DNA of 64,000 nt from Novosphingobium sp. KA1 (GCF_017309955.1 NZ_CP021247.1:3373001-3437000), one strand, 5' to 3'; shown: positions 11,900 through 22,146, numbered from the stretch's first letter. Notes: generated by a model from the letters alone, not told the origin. Translations and numbers: made by a program.

Positions 11900-12559
11900 T
11901 CAGCTTCCGCCCGTCGTCGATGCCAGCACGTTCACCGTCAGCGCCAGGATGCCGAGGTTGAACGCAAAGGCGAACAGGCCGTGGAAGGTCGAGACGCGCC
12001 TGACGCTCGTTTGCGTGATCGCGATATCGGCGGTCTGGCAGGTCATGCCGATCACGAAGGCGAAGTTCACGAAGTCGGAGAAGTCCGGCACGCAGTCGCC
12101 CGGGAAGTCCAGCCCCTCATGATCCCCTCCGGCGCGCGAGGAATAGTAGAGCCGAGCGTAGTGGAAGGCATAGATCAGGTTCACGAAGGTCCAGCAGGAC
12201 AGCAGCGTGACCACCAGCAAGGCGATCTCGCCCGCCTTCAGGATCTTGTTGTCGAGAACCAGCGTGCCCAGCGCAGCAAGGATCACCGAGGTGATCACCG
12301 CCGTCAGCATCAGCAGCATGATCTGACCGACATCGTCGCGCTTGGCCTGCCGGCGCATGACTTCGGCATTGCCGCTACGCCACAGCGGCACGCAGGATGT
12401 CACGAAGGCGATCACGCCAAGGTCGAATGCGGTGATCACCGCTTCGACGGCGGGGAGCACCAACAGTAGCGCCATGGCCGCTGCCGTCATCACGCCCAGG
12501 AACAGCAGGTAGCGCGGATGCGACAGCCGGCTCAGGAAGGGATCTCGCTCACCAGCCAT
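11900..12559 (-). CDS. DUF1345 integral membrane protein
   Basis: 219 residues with four to five hydrophobic segments and the hallmarks of DUF1345: LRYLLFLG-like start (HPRYLLFLGVMTAAA), an FHYARLYYS motif after a transmembrane helix, and the soluble block GLDFPGDCVPDFSDFVNFAF. Role unknown in the family. ATG at 12559 has aggggag about 9 bases upstream, which favours it over longer in-frame starts. serB ends 19 bases upstream on the same strand, so they may be cotranscribed. Confidence 0.85.
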   Translation of the reverse strand: MAGERDPFLSRLSHPRYLLFLGVMTAAAMALLLVLPAVEAVITAFDLGVIAFVTSCVPLWRSGNAEVMRRQAKRDDVGQIMLLMLTAVITSVILAALGTLVLDNKILKAGEIALLVVTLLSCWTFVNLIYAFHYARLYYSSRAGGDHEGLDFPGDCVPDFSDFVNFAFVIGMTCQTADIAITQTSVRRVSTFHGLFAFAFNLGILALTVNVLASTTGGS

Positions 12560-12578
12560 CGCATTTCGCTCCCCTGGA

Positions 12579-13463
12579 TCAGACGCGGACCCATTCCTGC
12601 TCGTCGATGCCAAGCAGGCGCAGCACGCTGGTCAGGTCTCCCCGGTCGATCCAGCCATTGGCGGCCGCGCGGGCCTTGGGCTTGGCGCGATAGGCAATGC
12701 CGTAATGCGCCGCCTCCAGCATCGGGATGTCGTTGGCGCCGTCGCCGGTGGCCAGAGTGGTGACATTGCCGCCCAGCAGTTCGAGTTCGGCCAGCAGCGT
12801 CGCCTTCTTGACCGAGCTGTCGACGATCGGACCGTCGAGCCCGCCGGTCAGCTTGCCGTCCACGACTTCAAGCCGGTTGCCGACGACATAGTCAAAGCCG
12901 AGATGCGCAGCGACGGGATCGGCGAAGTGGTGGAAACCGCCGGTGACCAGCACCGTGCGGCAGCCGAACTTCTTGAGCGTCTCTACCAGCGTGCGTGCGC
13001 CTTCCACCGGCCGGATGCGGCTGGCGAGGCATTCCTCGATCGCGTCGACCGACAGCCCCTTGAGCAGCCCCACGCGTTCGCGAAGGGCTTGCTCGAAATC
13101 GAGTTCGCCCTGCATGGCGCGCTCGGTAATCTCGGCGATGCGATCCTTGATACCGGCGAAATCGCCCAGTTCGTCGATGCATTCCTGCCCGATCATGGTC
13201 GAATCCATGTCGGAGATGAACAGGCCGGGGATCGTCGGCTCGTGATCGCAGACAAGACCGTCGGTCGGCGCAAAGTGATCGTCCAGTGCCTTGCGCAGCG
13301 CCGCCGCATCGCTGTCGGGAGACGCGATCTGCATGGTCTGGTCGCAGAAATCGAGCATCGCCGCAGAGGCCAGTCGCACGCCGCTTTCCTGCATTTCGGC
13401 ACGAGCCGCATCGATTCTTGCCGAGAGGTGGTCCGGTTCTGCTATCAGCCGCGCAATGAGCAC
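12579..13463 (-). CDS. serB: phosphoserine phosphatase SerB
   Basis: Last step of serine synthesis. 294 residues if started at GTG 13463 ([10 protein letters not shown]), preceded by aaggga at 8-base spacing. HAD motifs are complete: [15 protein letters not shown] (nucleophile DxD), the T of [11 protein letters not shown], and [10 protein letters not shown]. The N-terminal third is the regulatory domain seen in SerB. The chosen start places the first 8 bases of serB inside the first codons of the divergent miaA gene. A longer non-homologous frame upstream, reaching 13631, is rejected. Confidence 0.93.
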   Translation of the reverse strand: MLIARLIAEPDHLSARIDAARAEMQESGVRLASAAMLDFCDQTMQIASPDSDAAALRKALDDHFAPTDGLVCDHEPTIPGLFISDMDSTMIGQECIDELGDFAGIKDRIAEITERAMQGELDFEQALRERVGLLKGLSVDAIEECLASRIRPVEGARTLVETLKKFGCRTVLVTGGFHHFADPVAAHLGFDYVVGNRLEVVDGKLTGGLDGPIVDSSVKKATLLAELELLGGNVTTLATGDGANDIPMLEAAHYGIAYRAKPKARAAANGWIDRGDLTSVLRLLGIDEQEWVRV

Positions 13464-14457
13464 TGCGAATTCCCTTGAAGCTGCGTATGAAAATTCCACT
13501 GGCGCGCCTGCTGACGACAGCAGACCACCGCTCGCGCTCATCGCAGGGCCGACTGCCAGCGGCAAGAGCGATTGTGCCGTCAGGCTGGGACAGGAACTGG
13601 AACGGCGCGGCCGCCGTGCGGTCGTGGTCAATGCCGACAGTTCGCAAGTCTATGCCGATCTGGCCGTCCTGAGCGCCCGCCCCCTGCCCGACGAGATGGG
13701 CGGCATCGAGCACCGCCTGTTCGGCGCATGGGATGGAGCAACCGGTTGCTCCGCCGCCGACTGGGCCAAGGCGGCGCGCGAAACCATCGCCGCAATTCAT
13801 GCCGAAGGCGCCGTGCCCATCCTGGTCGGCGGCACCGGCCTCTATATCCGCACGCTGCTGGACGGCATTGCGCCGGTCCCGGAAATTGACGCGGCCGTGC
13901 GCGAGGCCGTGCGCGCCCTGCCCGTTTCGGAAGCTTATGCCGCACTCCGGATCGAAGACCCGGAACGCGCCGCCCGCCTCGCCCCGGCCGATTCGGCCCG
14001 CATCGCGCGCGCGCTTGAAGTCGTCCGCTCCACCGGAAAACCGCTCGCCCACTGGCAGGCGGAGCTGACCGGCGGGATTGGGCACACCATCAGCCTGTTC
14101 CCCGTCGTACTCCTGCCCGAGCGTCAGGCGCTCTATCGCCGCTGCGACTTGCGCTTCGAACGCATGATCGAACGGGGTGCGCTTGGCGAAGTGGAGGCGC
14201 TGCTGGAACGCCATCTCGATCCCGCGCTGCCTGTCATGCGCGCCATCGGCGTACCCGAACTGGCGGGAGTCGTCCGTAAGGAATGGAGCCTGGATGACGC
14301 CATCGCCCGCGGCTCCCAGGCCACGCGCAATTACGCCAAGCGTCAATTCACCTGGCTCCGCCATCAGCCCCCGCAAGAATGGGTCAGGCTTGAGTACGAA
14401 AGTTTCGATCAAAAATCACTTGAAGATAGATTATTTCAGGTTATGGGGTTGACGTAA
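13456..14457 (+). CDS. miaA: tRNA dimethylallyltransferase
   Basis: Adds a dimethylallyl group to A37 of tRNAs reading U-starting codons, the first step to ms2i6A. 333 residues from ATG 13456. P-loop [12 protein letters not shown] lies near residue 33; other blocks are [26 protein letters not shown] and the C-terminal [10 protein letters not shown]. No good Shine-Dalgarno precedes the ATG, and the start region overlaps the 5' end of serB on the other strand by 8 bases, so the start is less certain than the gene. The TTGACG of a likely ilvB promoter overlaps its last codons. Confidence 0.94.
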   Translation: MSTANSLEAAYENSTGAPADDSRPPLALIAGPTASGKSDCAVRLGQELERRGRRAVVVNADSSQVYADLAVLSARPLPDEMGGIEHRLFGAWDGATGCSAADWAKAARETIAAIHAEGAVPILVGGTGLYIRTLLDGIAPVPEIDAAVREAVRALPVSEAYAALRIEDPERAARLAPADSARIARALEVVRSTGKPLAHWQAELTGGIGHTISLFPVVLLPERQALYRRCDLRFERMIERGALGEVEALLERHLDPALPVMRAIGVPELAGVVRKEWSLDDAIARGSQATRNYAKRQFTWLRHQPPQEWVRLEYESFDQKSLEDRLFQVMGLT

Positions 14458-14477
14458 CATTTTCGTCCCCCTAGAGC
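14449..14477 (+). promoter_or_regulatory. candidate sigma-70 promoter of ilvBNC
   Basis: TTGACG at 14449-14454, a 17-base spacer, then TAGAGC at 14472-14477. The -35 is near consensus and typical of alphaproteobacterial housekeeping promoters; the -10 matches at three positions. It would start RNA near 14485, giving a leader of about 190 bases before ilvB. Confidence 0.5.
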
Positions 14478-14518
14478 CCGCATCGTCCTGCCGTGGAAGT
14501 GATGCAGGAGGAGAGGGA

Positions 14519-14548
14519 GACCCGGCACGGCGTCCGTCGTGTCGGGTC
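14519..14548 (+). promoter_or_regulatory. hairpin in the ilvB leader, possible attenuator element
   Basis: An 11-bp stem with one G-U pair (14519-14529 with 14538-14548, arm gacccggcacg) and an 8-base loop lies in the 216-base leader between miaA and ilvB. A short frame 14502-14561 (19 codons, ending VRRVGSVSL) runs through it and holds three valine codons and a rare TTA leucine codon. No strong U-tract follows. Attenuation of ilvBN is known from Caulobacter; here it is only suggested. Confidence 0.35.
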
Positions 14549-14673
14549 GGTTTCATTATAGTGCGCGAAACGGCGGACTAAGTGTTGTGTCATGCGGCAA
14601 AGAGCGTATCGAGCCGCAACATTCGTAGGCACCCTACCCCCGGGGTCTGCCGAGAGTCGAAAAGGAAAGTATT

Positions 14674-16416
14674 GTGACTGAAGAGCGCAGCGGCGCGAAC
14701 ATCCTGGTCGAAAGCCTGGTCAAGCAGGGAGTCGAATTCGTATTCGGCTATCCCGGCGGTGCCGTGCTACCGATCTACGATGCTCTCTTCGGTGACGAGC
14801 GACTTAGGCACATCCTCGTGCGTCACGAGGCTGGTGCGGCTCACGCGGCCGAAGGTTATGCACGTTCGACCGGCAAGCCCGGCGTCGTTCTGGTCACATC
14901 CGGTCCGGGTGCGACCAATGCCGTCACCGGCATTGCCGATGCCTTCATGGATTCGATTCCGCTGGTCGTCATTACCGGACAGGTCCCCACCGCCCTGATC
15001 GGTTCGGACGCCTTCCAGGAAGCGGACACCGTCGGCATCTCGCGCCACTGCACCAAGCACAACTATCTGGTGAAGGATCCAGCGGACCTTGCCGCGATCA
15101 TCGACGAAGCCTTCGAGATCGCCACCACCGGCCGCCCCGGCCCCGTGCTGATCGACATCCCCAAGGATGTGCAGATCGCCATGGCTCCGTGGCACGAAGG
15201 CCCGATCCAGCGCCGCAAGCGCTACGACCCGCGCACCGCAGGCTCGGTCGACGAGATCGCCGAAGCGGTCGAGATGATCGCCAAGGCCAAGGCACCGGTG
15301 TTCTACACTGGCGGCGGCGTCATCAACTCCGGCCCGCGCGCCACCGCATTGCTGCGTGAGCTTCAGGAAAAGATCGGCGCGCCGGTCACCTCGACACTCA
15401 TGGGCCTCGGCGCCTTCCCGGCCGACCATGCCGACTGGCTGGGCATGCTGGGCATGCACGGCACCTACGAAGCGAACCTGGCGATGAACCAGGCGGACCT
15501 GATCGTCTGCATCGGCGCCCGCTTCGATGACCGCGTGACCGGCCGTCTCGACGCCTTCGCGCCGAATTCGAAGAAGATCCACATCGACATCGACCGCGCC
15601 TCGATCAACAAGACCGTGCGCGTCGACCTGCCGATCATCGGCGACTGCGCGACCGTCCTCGAACAGATCCTCGACCTGTGGGGCGACCGCAAGCCGCAGG
15701 ACCTGGCGCCGTGGAAGGCCCGTGTCGCAACCTGGCGCGAGAAGAAGAGCCTCTCGTTCCCCGAGAACCGCAACGCGATCATGCCGCAGCTGGCGATCCA
15801 GCGCCTGTTCGAACTGAGCAAGGACAAGGATCCGATCATCTCGACCGAAGTGGGCCAGCACCAGATGTGGGCGGCGCAGCACTTCCACTTCTTCGGTCCG
15901 AACAAGTGGCTGACCTCGGGCGGTCTCGGCACGATGGGCTATGGCCTTCCCGCCGCGATCGGCGCGCAGCTCGGCAATCCGGACAGCCTCGTCGTCGACA
16001 TCGCCGGCGACGCCTCGATCCAGATGAACATCCAGGAGCTGGGCACCGCCACGCAGTACCGTCTGCCGGTGAAGATCTTCATCCTCAACAACGAGTGGAT
16101 GGGCATGGTTCGCCAGTGGCAGGAACTCACTTACGAAAGCCGCTACTCGCAGTCCTATTCGGACAGCCTGCCGGACTTCGTGAAGCTGGCCGAAGCCTAT
16201 GGCTGGAAGGGTATCCGCATCGAGAACGAGAGCGAACTCGATGCCGGTATCCAGGCGATGATCGACTATGACGGCCCCGTCATCGTCGACTGCCTTGTCG
16301 CCAAGGAGTCCAACTGCTTCCCGATGATCCCCTCGGGCGCGTCGCATGTCGAGATGATCCTTTACGGCGATACCGTCGCCGGAACGATGGACGATGCCGC
16401 CAAGGCGCTGGTCTGA
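14674..16416 (+). CDS. ilvB: acetolactate synthase large subunit
   Basis: Thiamine-diphosphate enzyme for the first common step of valine, leucine and isoleucine synthesis. 580 residues from GTG 14674, which has aagga 8 bases upstream. The catalytic Glu is in [15 protein letters not shown] near residue 52. [15 protein letters not shown] precedes it, and the ThDP/metal motif runs from GDASIQMN near residue 449 to ILNN about 27 residues later. ilvN follows 25 bases after the stop and ilvC 130 bases after ilvN, all on the same strand, forming the standard ilvBNC operon. Confidence 0.97.
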   Translation: MTEERSGANILVESLVKQGVEFVFGYPGGAVLPIYDALFGDERLRHILVRHEAGAAHAAEGYARSTGKPGVVLVTSGPGATNAVTGIADAFMDSIPLVVITGQVPTALIGSDAFQEADTVGISRHCTKHNYLVKDPADLAAIIDEAFEIATTGRPGPVLIDIPKDVQIAMAPWHEGPIQRRKRYDPRTAGSVDEIAEAVEMIAKAKAPVFYTGGGVINSGPRATALLRELQEKIGAPVTSTLMGLGAFPADHADWLGMLGMHGTYEANLAMNQADLIVCIGARFDDRVTGRLDAFAPNSKKIHIDIDRASINKTVRVDLPIIGDCATVLEQILDLWGDRKPQDLAPWKARVATWREKKSLSFPENRNAIMPQLAIQRLFELSKDKDPIISTEVGQHQMWAAQHFHFFGPNKWLTSGGLGTMGYGLPAAIGAQLGNPDSLVVDIAGDASIQMNIQELGTATQYRLPVKIFILNNEWMGMVRQWQELTYESRYSQSYSDSLPDFVKLAEAYGWKGIRIENESELDAGIQAMIDYDGPVIVDCLVAKESNCFPMIPSGASHVEMILYGDTVAGTMDDAAKALV

Positions 16417-16441
16417 GACTGCGAGAGATCAGAGAACAATC

Positions 16442-16960
16442 ATGATGCATATCCAGCACGAAGCCGAGGAACGCCACGTCCTGACCGTGACGGTCGACAA
16501 CGAGGCCGGCATTCTCGCCAAGATCGCAGGCCTGTTCACCGCGCGCGGCTACAACATCGACAGCCTGACCGTGGCCGACATTACCGAGAACCACTCGGTG
16601 AGCCGCATCACCATCGTGACGCACGGCCCGCCCAGCCAGATCGACCAGATCCACGCCCAGCTTGAGCGTCTGGTGCCGGTGCACAAGGTGACCGATCTTA
16701 CCGAAGTCGGCCCTTACGTGCAGCGCGAACTGGCGCTGATCAAGGTCACCGGCGTTGGCGAAAAGCGGGTCGAGGCCCTGCGGATCGCCGGCGTGTTCCG
16801 CGCCCGCCCGGTGGACACCACCACCGGCAGCTTCATCTTCGAACTGACCGGCGCGCCCGACAAGATCGACAGTTTCGTGGCGCTGATGCGCGACCTCGGC
16901 CTCGTCGAGGTCGGCCGCACCGGCATCGTCGCCATGATCCGCGGGCCCGAAGGCGCCTGA
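16442..16960 (+). CDS. ilvN: acetolactate synthase small (regulatory) subunit
   Basis: Regulatory subunit that confers valine feedback on IlvB. 172 residues. The N-terminal ACT domain reads HVLTVTVDNEAGILAKIAGL followed by FTARGYNIDSLTV; the C-terminal domain contains the usual RELALIKV segment. Two adjacent in-frame ATGs (16442 and 16445) are equally possible starts; no strong ribosome site separates them. Confidence 0.95.
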   Translation: MMHIQHEAEERHVLTVTVDNEAGILAKIAGLFTARGYNIDSLTVADITENHSVSRITIVTHGPPSQIDQIHAQLERLVPVHKVTDLTEVGPYVQRELALIKVTGVGEKRVEALRIAGVFRARPVDTTTGSFIFELTGAPDKIDSFVALMRDLGLVEVGRTGIVAMIRGPEGA

Positions 16961-17046
16961 CGGAAACCATCCCATCCAGCCGCCTCTGAAATTTGGCGCT
17001 GGAACTGAAAGAACGCGCCGCAAGGCGCACCACAAATCCGGCCTGA

Positions 17047-18111
<1,065 letters not shown>

Positions 18112-18147
18112 TTTCCCACTCGCGCTTTCGCGTTTGACGAAATTCGG

Positions 18148-18181
18148 GAGGCGGCGCAGAAATGCGCCGCCTCTTTTCTTT
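18148..18181 (+). terminator. rho-independent terminator of ilvBNC
   Basis: Eleven-bp perfect stem (18148-18158 with 18163-18173, arm gaggcggcgca) closed by a GAAA tetraloop and followed by ttttcttt. Confidence 0.92.
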
Positions 18182-18194
18182 CGGGAGCAGACCC

Positions 18195-18830
18195 ATGCGT
18201 CGTTCGCCTATCGCGCTTGTCCTTGCCGCCGCCGTTCTTGCCGCTCCCGTCATCGCCCAGCCCGATTCGGGCGGGCACATGGAAATGCTGCACGGCACCG
18301 GCACGCCCGCCGACGTCAAGGCCGGCACTTATGCGGTCGAACCGGCGCACACCCAGGTCACCTTCAGCGTCTCGCACATGGGCATCTCGCCCTTTGCCGG
18401 CACGTTTTCCGGCGCCAGCGGCACCATGACTCTCGATCCCGCGAACCTCGCGGCCACCAAGCTGAGCGTCACCATCCCGACCGCCTCGGTGCAGACGACC
18501 AGTTCCAAGCTCTCGGAAGAACTCGTCAGCGCAGACTGGCTCGATGCGGCAAAGTTTCCCAGCGCGACTTTCGTCGCCGCCAAGGTTACCCCCCACGGCT
18601 CCGGCATGGCGATGATCGACGGGACCCTCACGCTTCACGGCGTCAGCAAGCCGATCACGATCATGGCCCATTTCTTCGGCGCCGCGCAGAACCCGATGAG
18701 CAAGAAGGACTCGATCGGCTTCCTTGCCCGCGCCCAGATCAAGCGCTCGGACTTCGGCGTCTCGAAGTACGTACCGATGGTCTCCGACGAGACGGTACTG
18801 GTCATCAACGCGGCGTTCGAAAAGCAATAA
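18195..18830 (+). CDS. YceI family periplasmic lipid-binding-type protein
   Basis: 211 residues with a signal peptide (MRRSPIALVLAAAVLAAPVIA). The mature part is a YceI lipocalin-like barrel, recognised by GTYAVEPAHTQVTFSVSHMG near the start, the SASSKLSEEL-like helix SSKLSEELVSADWLDA, and the C-terminal KRSDFGVSKYVPMVSDE. The family binds isoprenoids or amphiphiles; the ligand here is unknown. I start at ATG 18195 because an in-frame ATG at 18162 lies inside the ilvC terminator stem. Confidence 0.9.
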   Translation: MRRSPIALVLAAAVLAAPVIAQPDSGGHMEMLHGTGTPADVKAGTYAVEPAHTQVTFSVSHMGISPFAGTFSGASGTMTLDPANLAATKLSVTIPTASVQTTSSKLSEELVSADWLDAAKFPSATFVAAKVTPHGSGMAMIDGTLTLHGVSKPITIMAHFFGAAQNPMSKKDSIGFLARAQIKRSDFGVSKYVPMVSDETVLVINAAFEKQ

Positions 18831-18927
18831 AGGCACGCTCGTTCGGGGCCGAAGCAGAGGCCGTCATCGACGCGTCGCGGATTTTCATGCATGCTCTCCT
18901 CCGGTAAAATCCCGATGGGAGAATGAC

Positions 18928-19251
18928 ATGTTGCGCAAATCGACCGCGATGACGGCTCTCGCCATCAGCCTCACGGCTCTTTCCGCCTGCACTACCGGGA
19001 ACGCCACAGTGGCTGAACCAACGCCGCCTGCCCCGCCCTCGATGGCGCCCGGTTGCGGCGCCGATCAACTCGGTGCCTATATCGGCCAGCCCGCCAGCGA
19101 CGAGGTGATCGCCGCGATCACCCAGTGGCGCGGCGACAAGCCGATGCGCGTGCTGCGCCCAGGCCAGCCGATGACCATGGACTTCCGCCCCGACCGACTG
19201 AACGTGCAGATCGGCGAGGACGGCAAGATCAAGGGCTTCAACTGCGCCTGA
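18928..19251 (+). CDS. peptidase inhibitor I78 family lipoprotein
   Basis: 107 residues. The N-terminus MLRKSTAMTALAISLTALSAC ends in a lipobox (LSAC), so the protein is probably a lipoprotein. The mature region has the I78 pattern: GCGADQLGAYIGQPASDEV, then RVLRPGQPMTMDF and a closing DGKIKGFNC, with two cysteines likely paired. I78 members inhibit serine proteases in a few fungi; in proteobacteria the target is unknown. Start ATG at 18928 has ggaga upstream. Confidence 0.85.
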   Translation: MLRKSTAMTALAISLTALSACTTGNATVAEPTPPAPPSMAPGCGADQLGAYIGQPASDEVIAAITQWRGDKPMRVLRPGQPMTMDFRPDRLNVQIGEDGKIKGFNCA

Positions 19252-19325
19252 TTTTCGGCCGCCAGCGCCTTGATCCCGCCCCCCGTCTCGTCCAGGCATG
19301 AAGGCCGCACATCAGCAGGGGCCCC

Positions 19326-19949
19326 ATGACCGAAGCTACGGATATCGAACGCGAAGACAGCCTTACCCGCGTGGAGGCATTCTCCGACGGGGTTCTGGCG
19401 ATCATCATCACCATCATGGTGCTGGAACTGAAAACCCCGGTGTCGGAAGGGCTGGCAGCGCTCTGGCCCCTGTGGCCGATCTTTGTCGCCTATGTGCTGA
19501 GCTACGCCTACGTCGCGATCTACTGGGTGAACCACCACCGCCTGCTCAGCCATGCGCGCGTGGTGACGAGCGGCCTCCTTTGGGCGAACATGCTGCTGCT
19601 GTTCACTCTTTCGCTGATCCCCTTCTCCACCGCCTATCTCGGTGAGCATCATTTCAGCCGCGAAGCGACGCTGCTCTATCTGGTAACGATGCTGACGCCC
19701 GCCCTTGCCTATGTCCTGCTGCAAGGCCGGATCGCCGCGACCGGCGCGCAGACCTCGGCCAGCCGCCGCTACCACAAGGCCTCCCACCGCAAGGGCCTCG
19801 CGGCGGCATTCGTCTATGCTCTCGGCATTCCGCTGACTTACGTTTCGCCCTGGCTCGGCGTAGCCAGCGCGGCGCTGGTCGCCGTGTTCTGGATGCTGCC
19901 GTGGAGCGGCCTCGACCGTCTGTTCCTCGATCGCCACCCGCCCGCCTGA
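19326..19949 (+). CDS. TMEM175-family (DUF1211) potassium channel-like membrane protein
   Basis: 207 residues with about six membrane segments. The N-terminal RVEAFSDGVLAIIITIMVLE is the FSDG pore-lining signature of bacterial TMEM175 channels, which conduct potassium as tetramers. A second typical element is YWVNHHRLL in the third helix region. It stands alone between the I78 gene and the leu leader. Channel function is known for a few homologues only, so ion conductance is inference. Confidence 0.85.
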   Translation: MTEATDIEREDSLTRVEAFSDGVLAIIITIMVLELKTPVSEGLAALWPLWPIFVAYVLSYAYVAIYWVNHHRLLSHARVVTSGLLWANMLLLFTLSLIPFSTAYLGEHHFSREATLLYLVTMLTPALAYVLLQGRIAATGAQTSASRRYHKASHRKGLAAAFVYALGIPLTYVSPWLGVASAALVAVFWMLPWSGLDRLFLDRHPPA

Positions 19950-20043
19950 CACGGCAAGTTTGTTGCGCGGCGAAGCCGAAGGATCGCAACAGGATGCGCC
20001 TTTTCGCTTTACAAGCATGCCGCCAATGCGCATAGGCACGGCC

Positions 20044-20094
20044 ATGAACCTTCGTCTTGGCCTTACCCTTCGACTTACACGCCCTTGGGCGTGA
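20044..20094 (+). CDS. candidate leucine leader peptide of leuA
   Basis: A 16-codon frame, MNLRLGLTLRLTRPWA, lies 108 bases before leuA. Five of 16 codons are leucine and all five are CTT, a codon avoided in the neighbouring GC-rich genes, which favour CTG and CTC. This is the classic pattern of an attenuation leader. An in-frame ATG at 20026 would add six residues. A weak agg precedes 20044. The last codons sit in a hairpin (cacgcc 20078-20083 with ggcgtg 20088-20093). A possible promoter (TTTACA 20008-20013, 17 bases, CATAGG 20031-20036) would place the RNA start almost at the ATG. Confidence 0.7.
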   Translation: MNLRLGLTLRLTRPWA

Positions 20095-20170
20095 GTTGAC
20101 GCGTCGGTCCTGCGGCGCGCTCGGCGCTCAAGGGGACCCTGCCAGACCAGGCCGAAATCACGGCCTTTCC
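20078..20170 (+). promoter_or_regulatory. candidate attenuator region of leuA
   Basis: Alternative pairings can be drawn. One is cacgcc (20078-20083) with ggcgtg (20088-20093) at the end of the leader peptide. A competing one is cccttg (20082-20087) with caaggg (20129-20134). A last hairpin, aggccg (20149-20154) with cggcct (20161-20166), is followed by a poor T tract. This order is what ribosome-mediated attenuation needs, though the final hairpin is a weak terminator. Structure was drawn by eye, not computed. Confidence 0.4.
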
Positions 20171-20202
20171 AGACGAAGACGTAAATCCGAGCGAGAATAC
20201 CC

Positions 20203-21876
20203 ATGACCATGCTGAAAGACCCCTCGGTCAAGTACCGCCCCTTCCCGCAGATCGACCTGCCGAACCGCCAGTGGCCCTCGCAGGTCATCACCAAGGCGCC
20301 GCGCTGGCTCTCGACCGACCTGCGTGACGGCAACCAGGCGCTGATCGACCCGATGGGCGCGGAGAAGAAGAACCGCTTCTTCGACCTGCTGGTCAAGGTG
20401 GGCCTCAAGGAAATCGAAGTCGGCTTCCCCAGCGCCGGCGCGACCGAGTTCGACTTCATCAGCGGCCTCGTCAGGAACGACCGCATTCCCGAAGACGTGC
20501 TGGTCCAGGTGCTGACCCAGTCGCGCGAAGACCTGATCACCCGCTCGTTCGAGAGCCTGGAAGGCGTCCACGCGGCGATCGTCCACCTCTACAACGCCGT
20601 CTCGCCGCTGTGGCGCACCGTGGTGTTCGGCATGGAACCGCACGAGATCAAGGGCATCGCCCAGAACGGTGCCAAGATCCTGCGCGATCAGGCGGCGAAG
20701 TATCCGCAGACCAAGTGGCAGTTCGAATACTCGCCCGAGACCTTCTCGACCGCCGAACTCGATTTCTCGATCGAGGTCTGCGAGGCGGTGATGGACATCC
20801 TGCAGCCGACGCCGGAAAATCCGATCATCCTCAACCTGCCGGCGACGGTCGAGGCGGCGACGCCCAACGTCTATGCCGACCAGATCGAGTATTTCTGCCG
20901 CAACCTGCCGAACCGTGATTCGGCGGTGATCTCGCTGCACACCCATAACGACCGCGGCACCGGTGTCGCCGCCGCCGAACTGGGCCTGATGGCCGGTGCC
21001 GACCGCGTCGAAGGTTGCCTGTTCGGCAATGGCGAACGCACCGGCAACTGCTGCCTCGTCACCGTGGCGCTGAACATGTACACGCAGGGCGTAGACCCCG
21101 AACTGGACTTCTCGGACATCGACGAAGTGATCCAGACGGTCGAATACTGCAACCAGCTGAAGGTCGCGGAACGCCACCCCTATGGCGGCGAACTGGTCTT
21201 CACCGCTTTCTCCGGCAGCCATCAGGACGCCATCAAGAAGGGCTTCGCCGCGCAGGAAAAGCGCAACGACGAGCTCTGGGCCGTGCCCTACCTGCCGATC
21301 GATCCCGCCGATCTCGGCCGCGATTACGAAGCCGTGATCCGCGTCAACTCGCAGTCCGGCAAGGGCGGTTTCGCCTGGGTGATCGAACAGGACCAGGGCC
21401 TCAAGCTGCCCAAGCGCATGCAGGCACACTTCTCCAAGCACGTGCAGAACCTGGCCGACGAACTGGGCCGCGAACTGCAGGCTGCCGATATCTGGGACGT
21501 GTTCAAGCAGGCCTACCGCCTCGACGATCCGCAGCACTTCGCGCTGATCGACTACGAGGAGGCCAAGCGCCCCGACGGCACCCGTGTCTTTGCCGGCAAG
21601 ATCGGCGTCGACGGCAAGGAGCAGACCGTTTCGGGCCGTGGCAACGGGCTGATCTCCTCGGTCACCGCAACGCTGGCCGAAAGTTTCGGCGTCAGCCTCG
21701 AAGTGCGTGACTATGCCGAGCATTCGATGGGCAAGAGTTCGGACGCCCGCGCAGCCGCTTACGTCGAATGCGTGACGCCGGATGGCCGCACCATCTGGGG
21801 TGTCGGCATCGACGAGGACGTGGCGACAGCTTCGGTACGAGCTGTCCTCAGCGCCGCAAACGAAGCGCGAATCTGA
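20203..21876 (+). CDS. leuA: 2-isopropylmalate synthase
   Basis: First committed step of leucine synthesis, acetyl-CoA plus 2-oxoisovalerate. 557 residues, the longer LeuA form that starts with a proline-rich segment (KYRPFPQIDLPNRQWPSQ). Catalytic and metal motifs are STDLRDGNQALIDPM near residue 45 and SLHTHNDRGTGVAAAELG near residue 245. The last 120 residues form the leucine-sensing regulatory domain (GNGLISSVTATLAESFG). It is preceded by a leucine-rich leader peptide and followed by a terminator, so it is its own transcript. Confidence 0.97.
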   Translation: MTMLKDPSVKYRPFPQIDLPNRQWPSQVITKAPRWLSTDLRDGNQALIDPMGAEKKNRFFDLLVKVGLKEIEVGFPSAGATEFDFISGLVRNDRIPEDVLVQVLTQSREDLITRSFESLEGVHAAIVHLYNAVSPLWRTVVFGMEPHEIKGIAQNGAKILRDQAAKYPQTKWQFEYSPETFSTAELDFSIEVCEAVMDILQPTPENPIILNLPATVEAATPNVYADQIEYFCRNLPNRDSAVISLHTHNDRGTGVAAAELGLMAGADRVEGCLFGNGERTGNCCLVTVALNMYTQGVDPELDFSDIDEVIQTVEYCNQLKVAERHPYGGELVFTAFSGSHQDAIKKGFAAQEKRNDELWAVPYLPIDPADLGRDYEAVIRVNSQSGKGGFAWVIEQDQGLKLPKRMQAHFSKHVQNLADELGRELQAADIWDVFKQAYRLDDPQHFALIDYEEAKRPDGTRVFAGKIGVDGKEQTVSGRGNGLISSVTATLAESFGVSLEVRDYAEHSMGKSSDARAAAYVECVTPDGRTIWGVGIDEDVATASVRAVLSAANEARI

Positions 21877-21882
21877 TCAGAC

Positions 21883-21918
21883 AAACGGCGGGGATCGAGA
21901 CGATCTCCGCCGTTTTTC
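21883..21918 (+). terminator. rho-independent terminator of leuA
   Basis: Fifteen-bp stem with one G-U pair (21883-21897 with 21901-21915), 3-base loop, ending in a T run. Confidence 0.9.
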
Positions 21919-22127
21919 ATTCCGCCTGCCACACCACCGCGCGGATGCGCGAGATGCCAATCGGCGAAGTGGATGGCCGCACCATCACCTTTTCCGCCGG
22001 GGTCAGCCGCTGGCGCGGCGAAGATGTCGAGGAAACGCTCCTGCTTGCCGACCAGGCCCTCTACGACGCCAAGCGCGGCGGCCGCGACCGTATCTGTCGC
22101 TCGGGACACACCGGGGCCGAAGCCTAG
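21912..22127 (+). pseudogene. C-terminal remnant of a GGDEF (diguanylate cyclase) domain
   Basis: The frame ending TAG at 22125-22127 encodes the last quarter of a GGDEF domain: GRTITFSAGVSRWRGED, then ETLLLADQALYDAKRGGRDRI, the usual closing helix. Upstream similarity fades near 21915, inside the leuA terminator, so the catalytic GGDEF loop and everything before it are gone. A 60-residue peptide could be translated from ATG 21945 but could not make cyclic di-GMP. A truncated cyclase gene that lost its 5' part by deletion is the simplest reading. A terminator follows, as behind a former gene. Confidence 0.75.
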
Positions 22128-22146
22128 ACCAAGAAAGCGCCCATGA

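Noticed and set aside
14767..16347. Long minus-strand frame opposite ilvB
   Set aside because: Shadow of ilvB; no start site or homology signals.
18162..18194. Upstream ATG for the YceI gene
   Set aside because: It lies in the loop and stem of the ilvC terminator; ATG 18195 begins a clean signal peptide.
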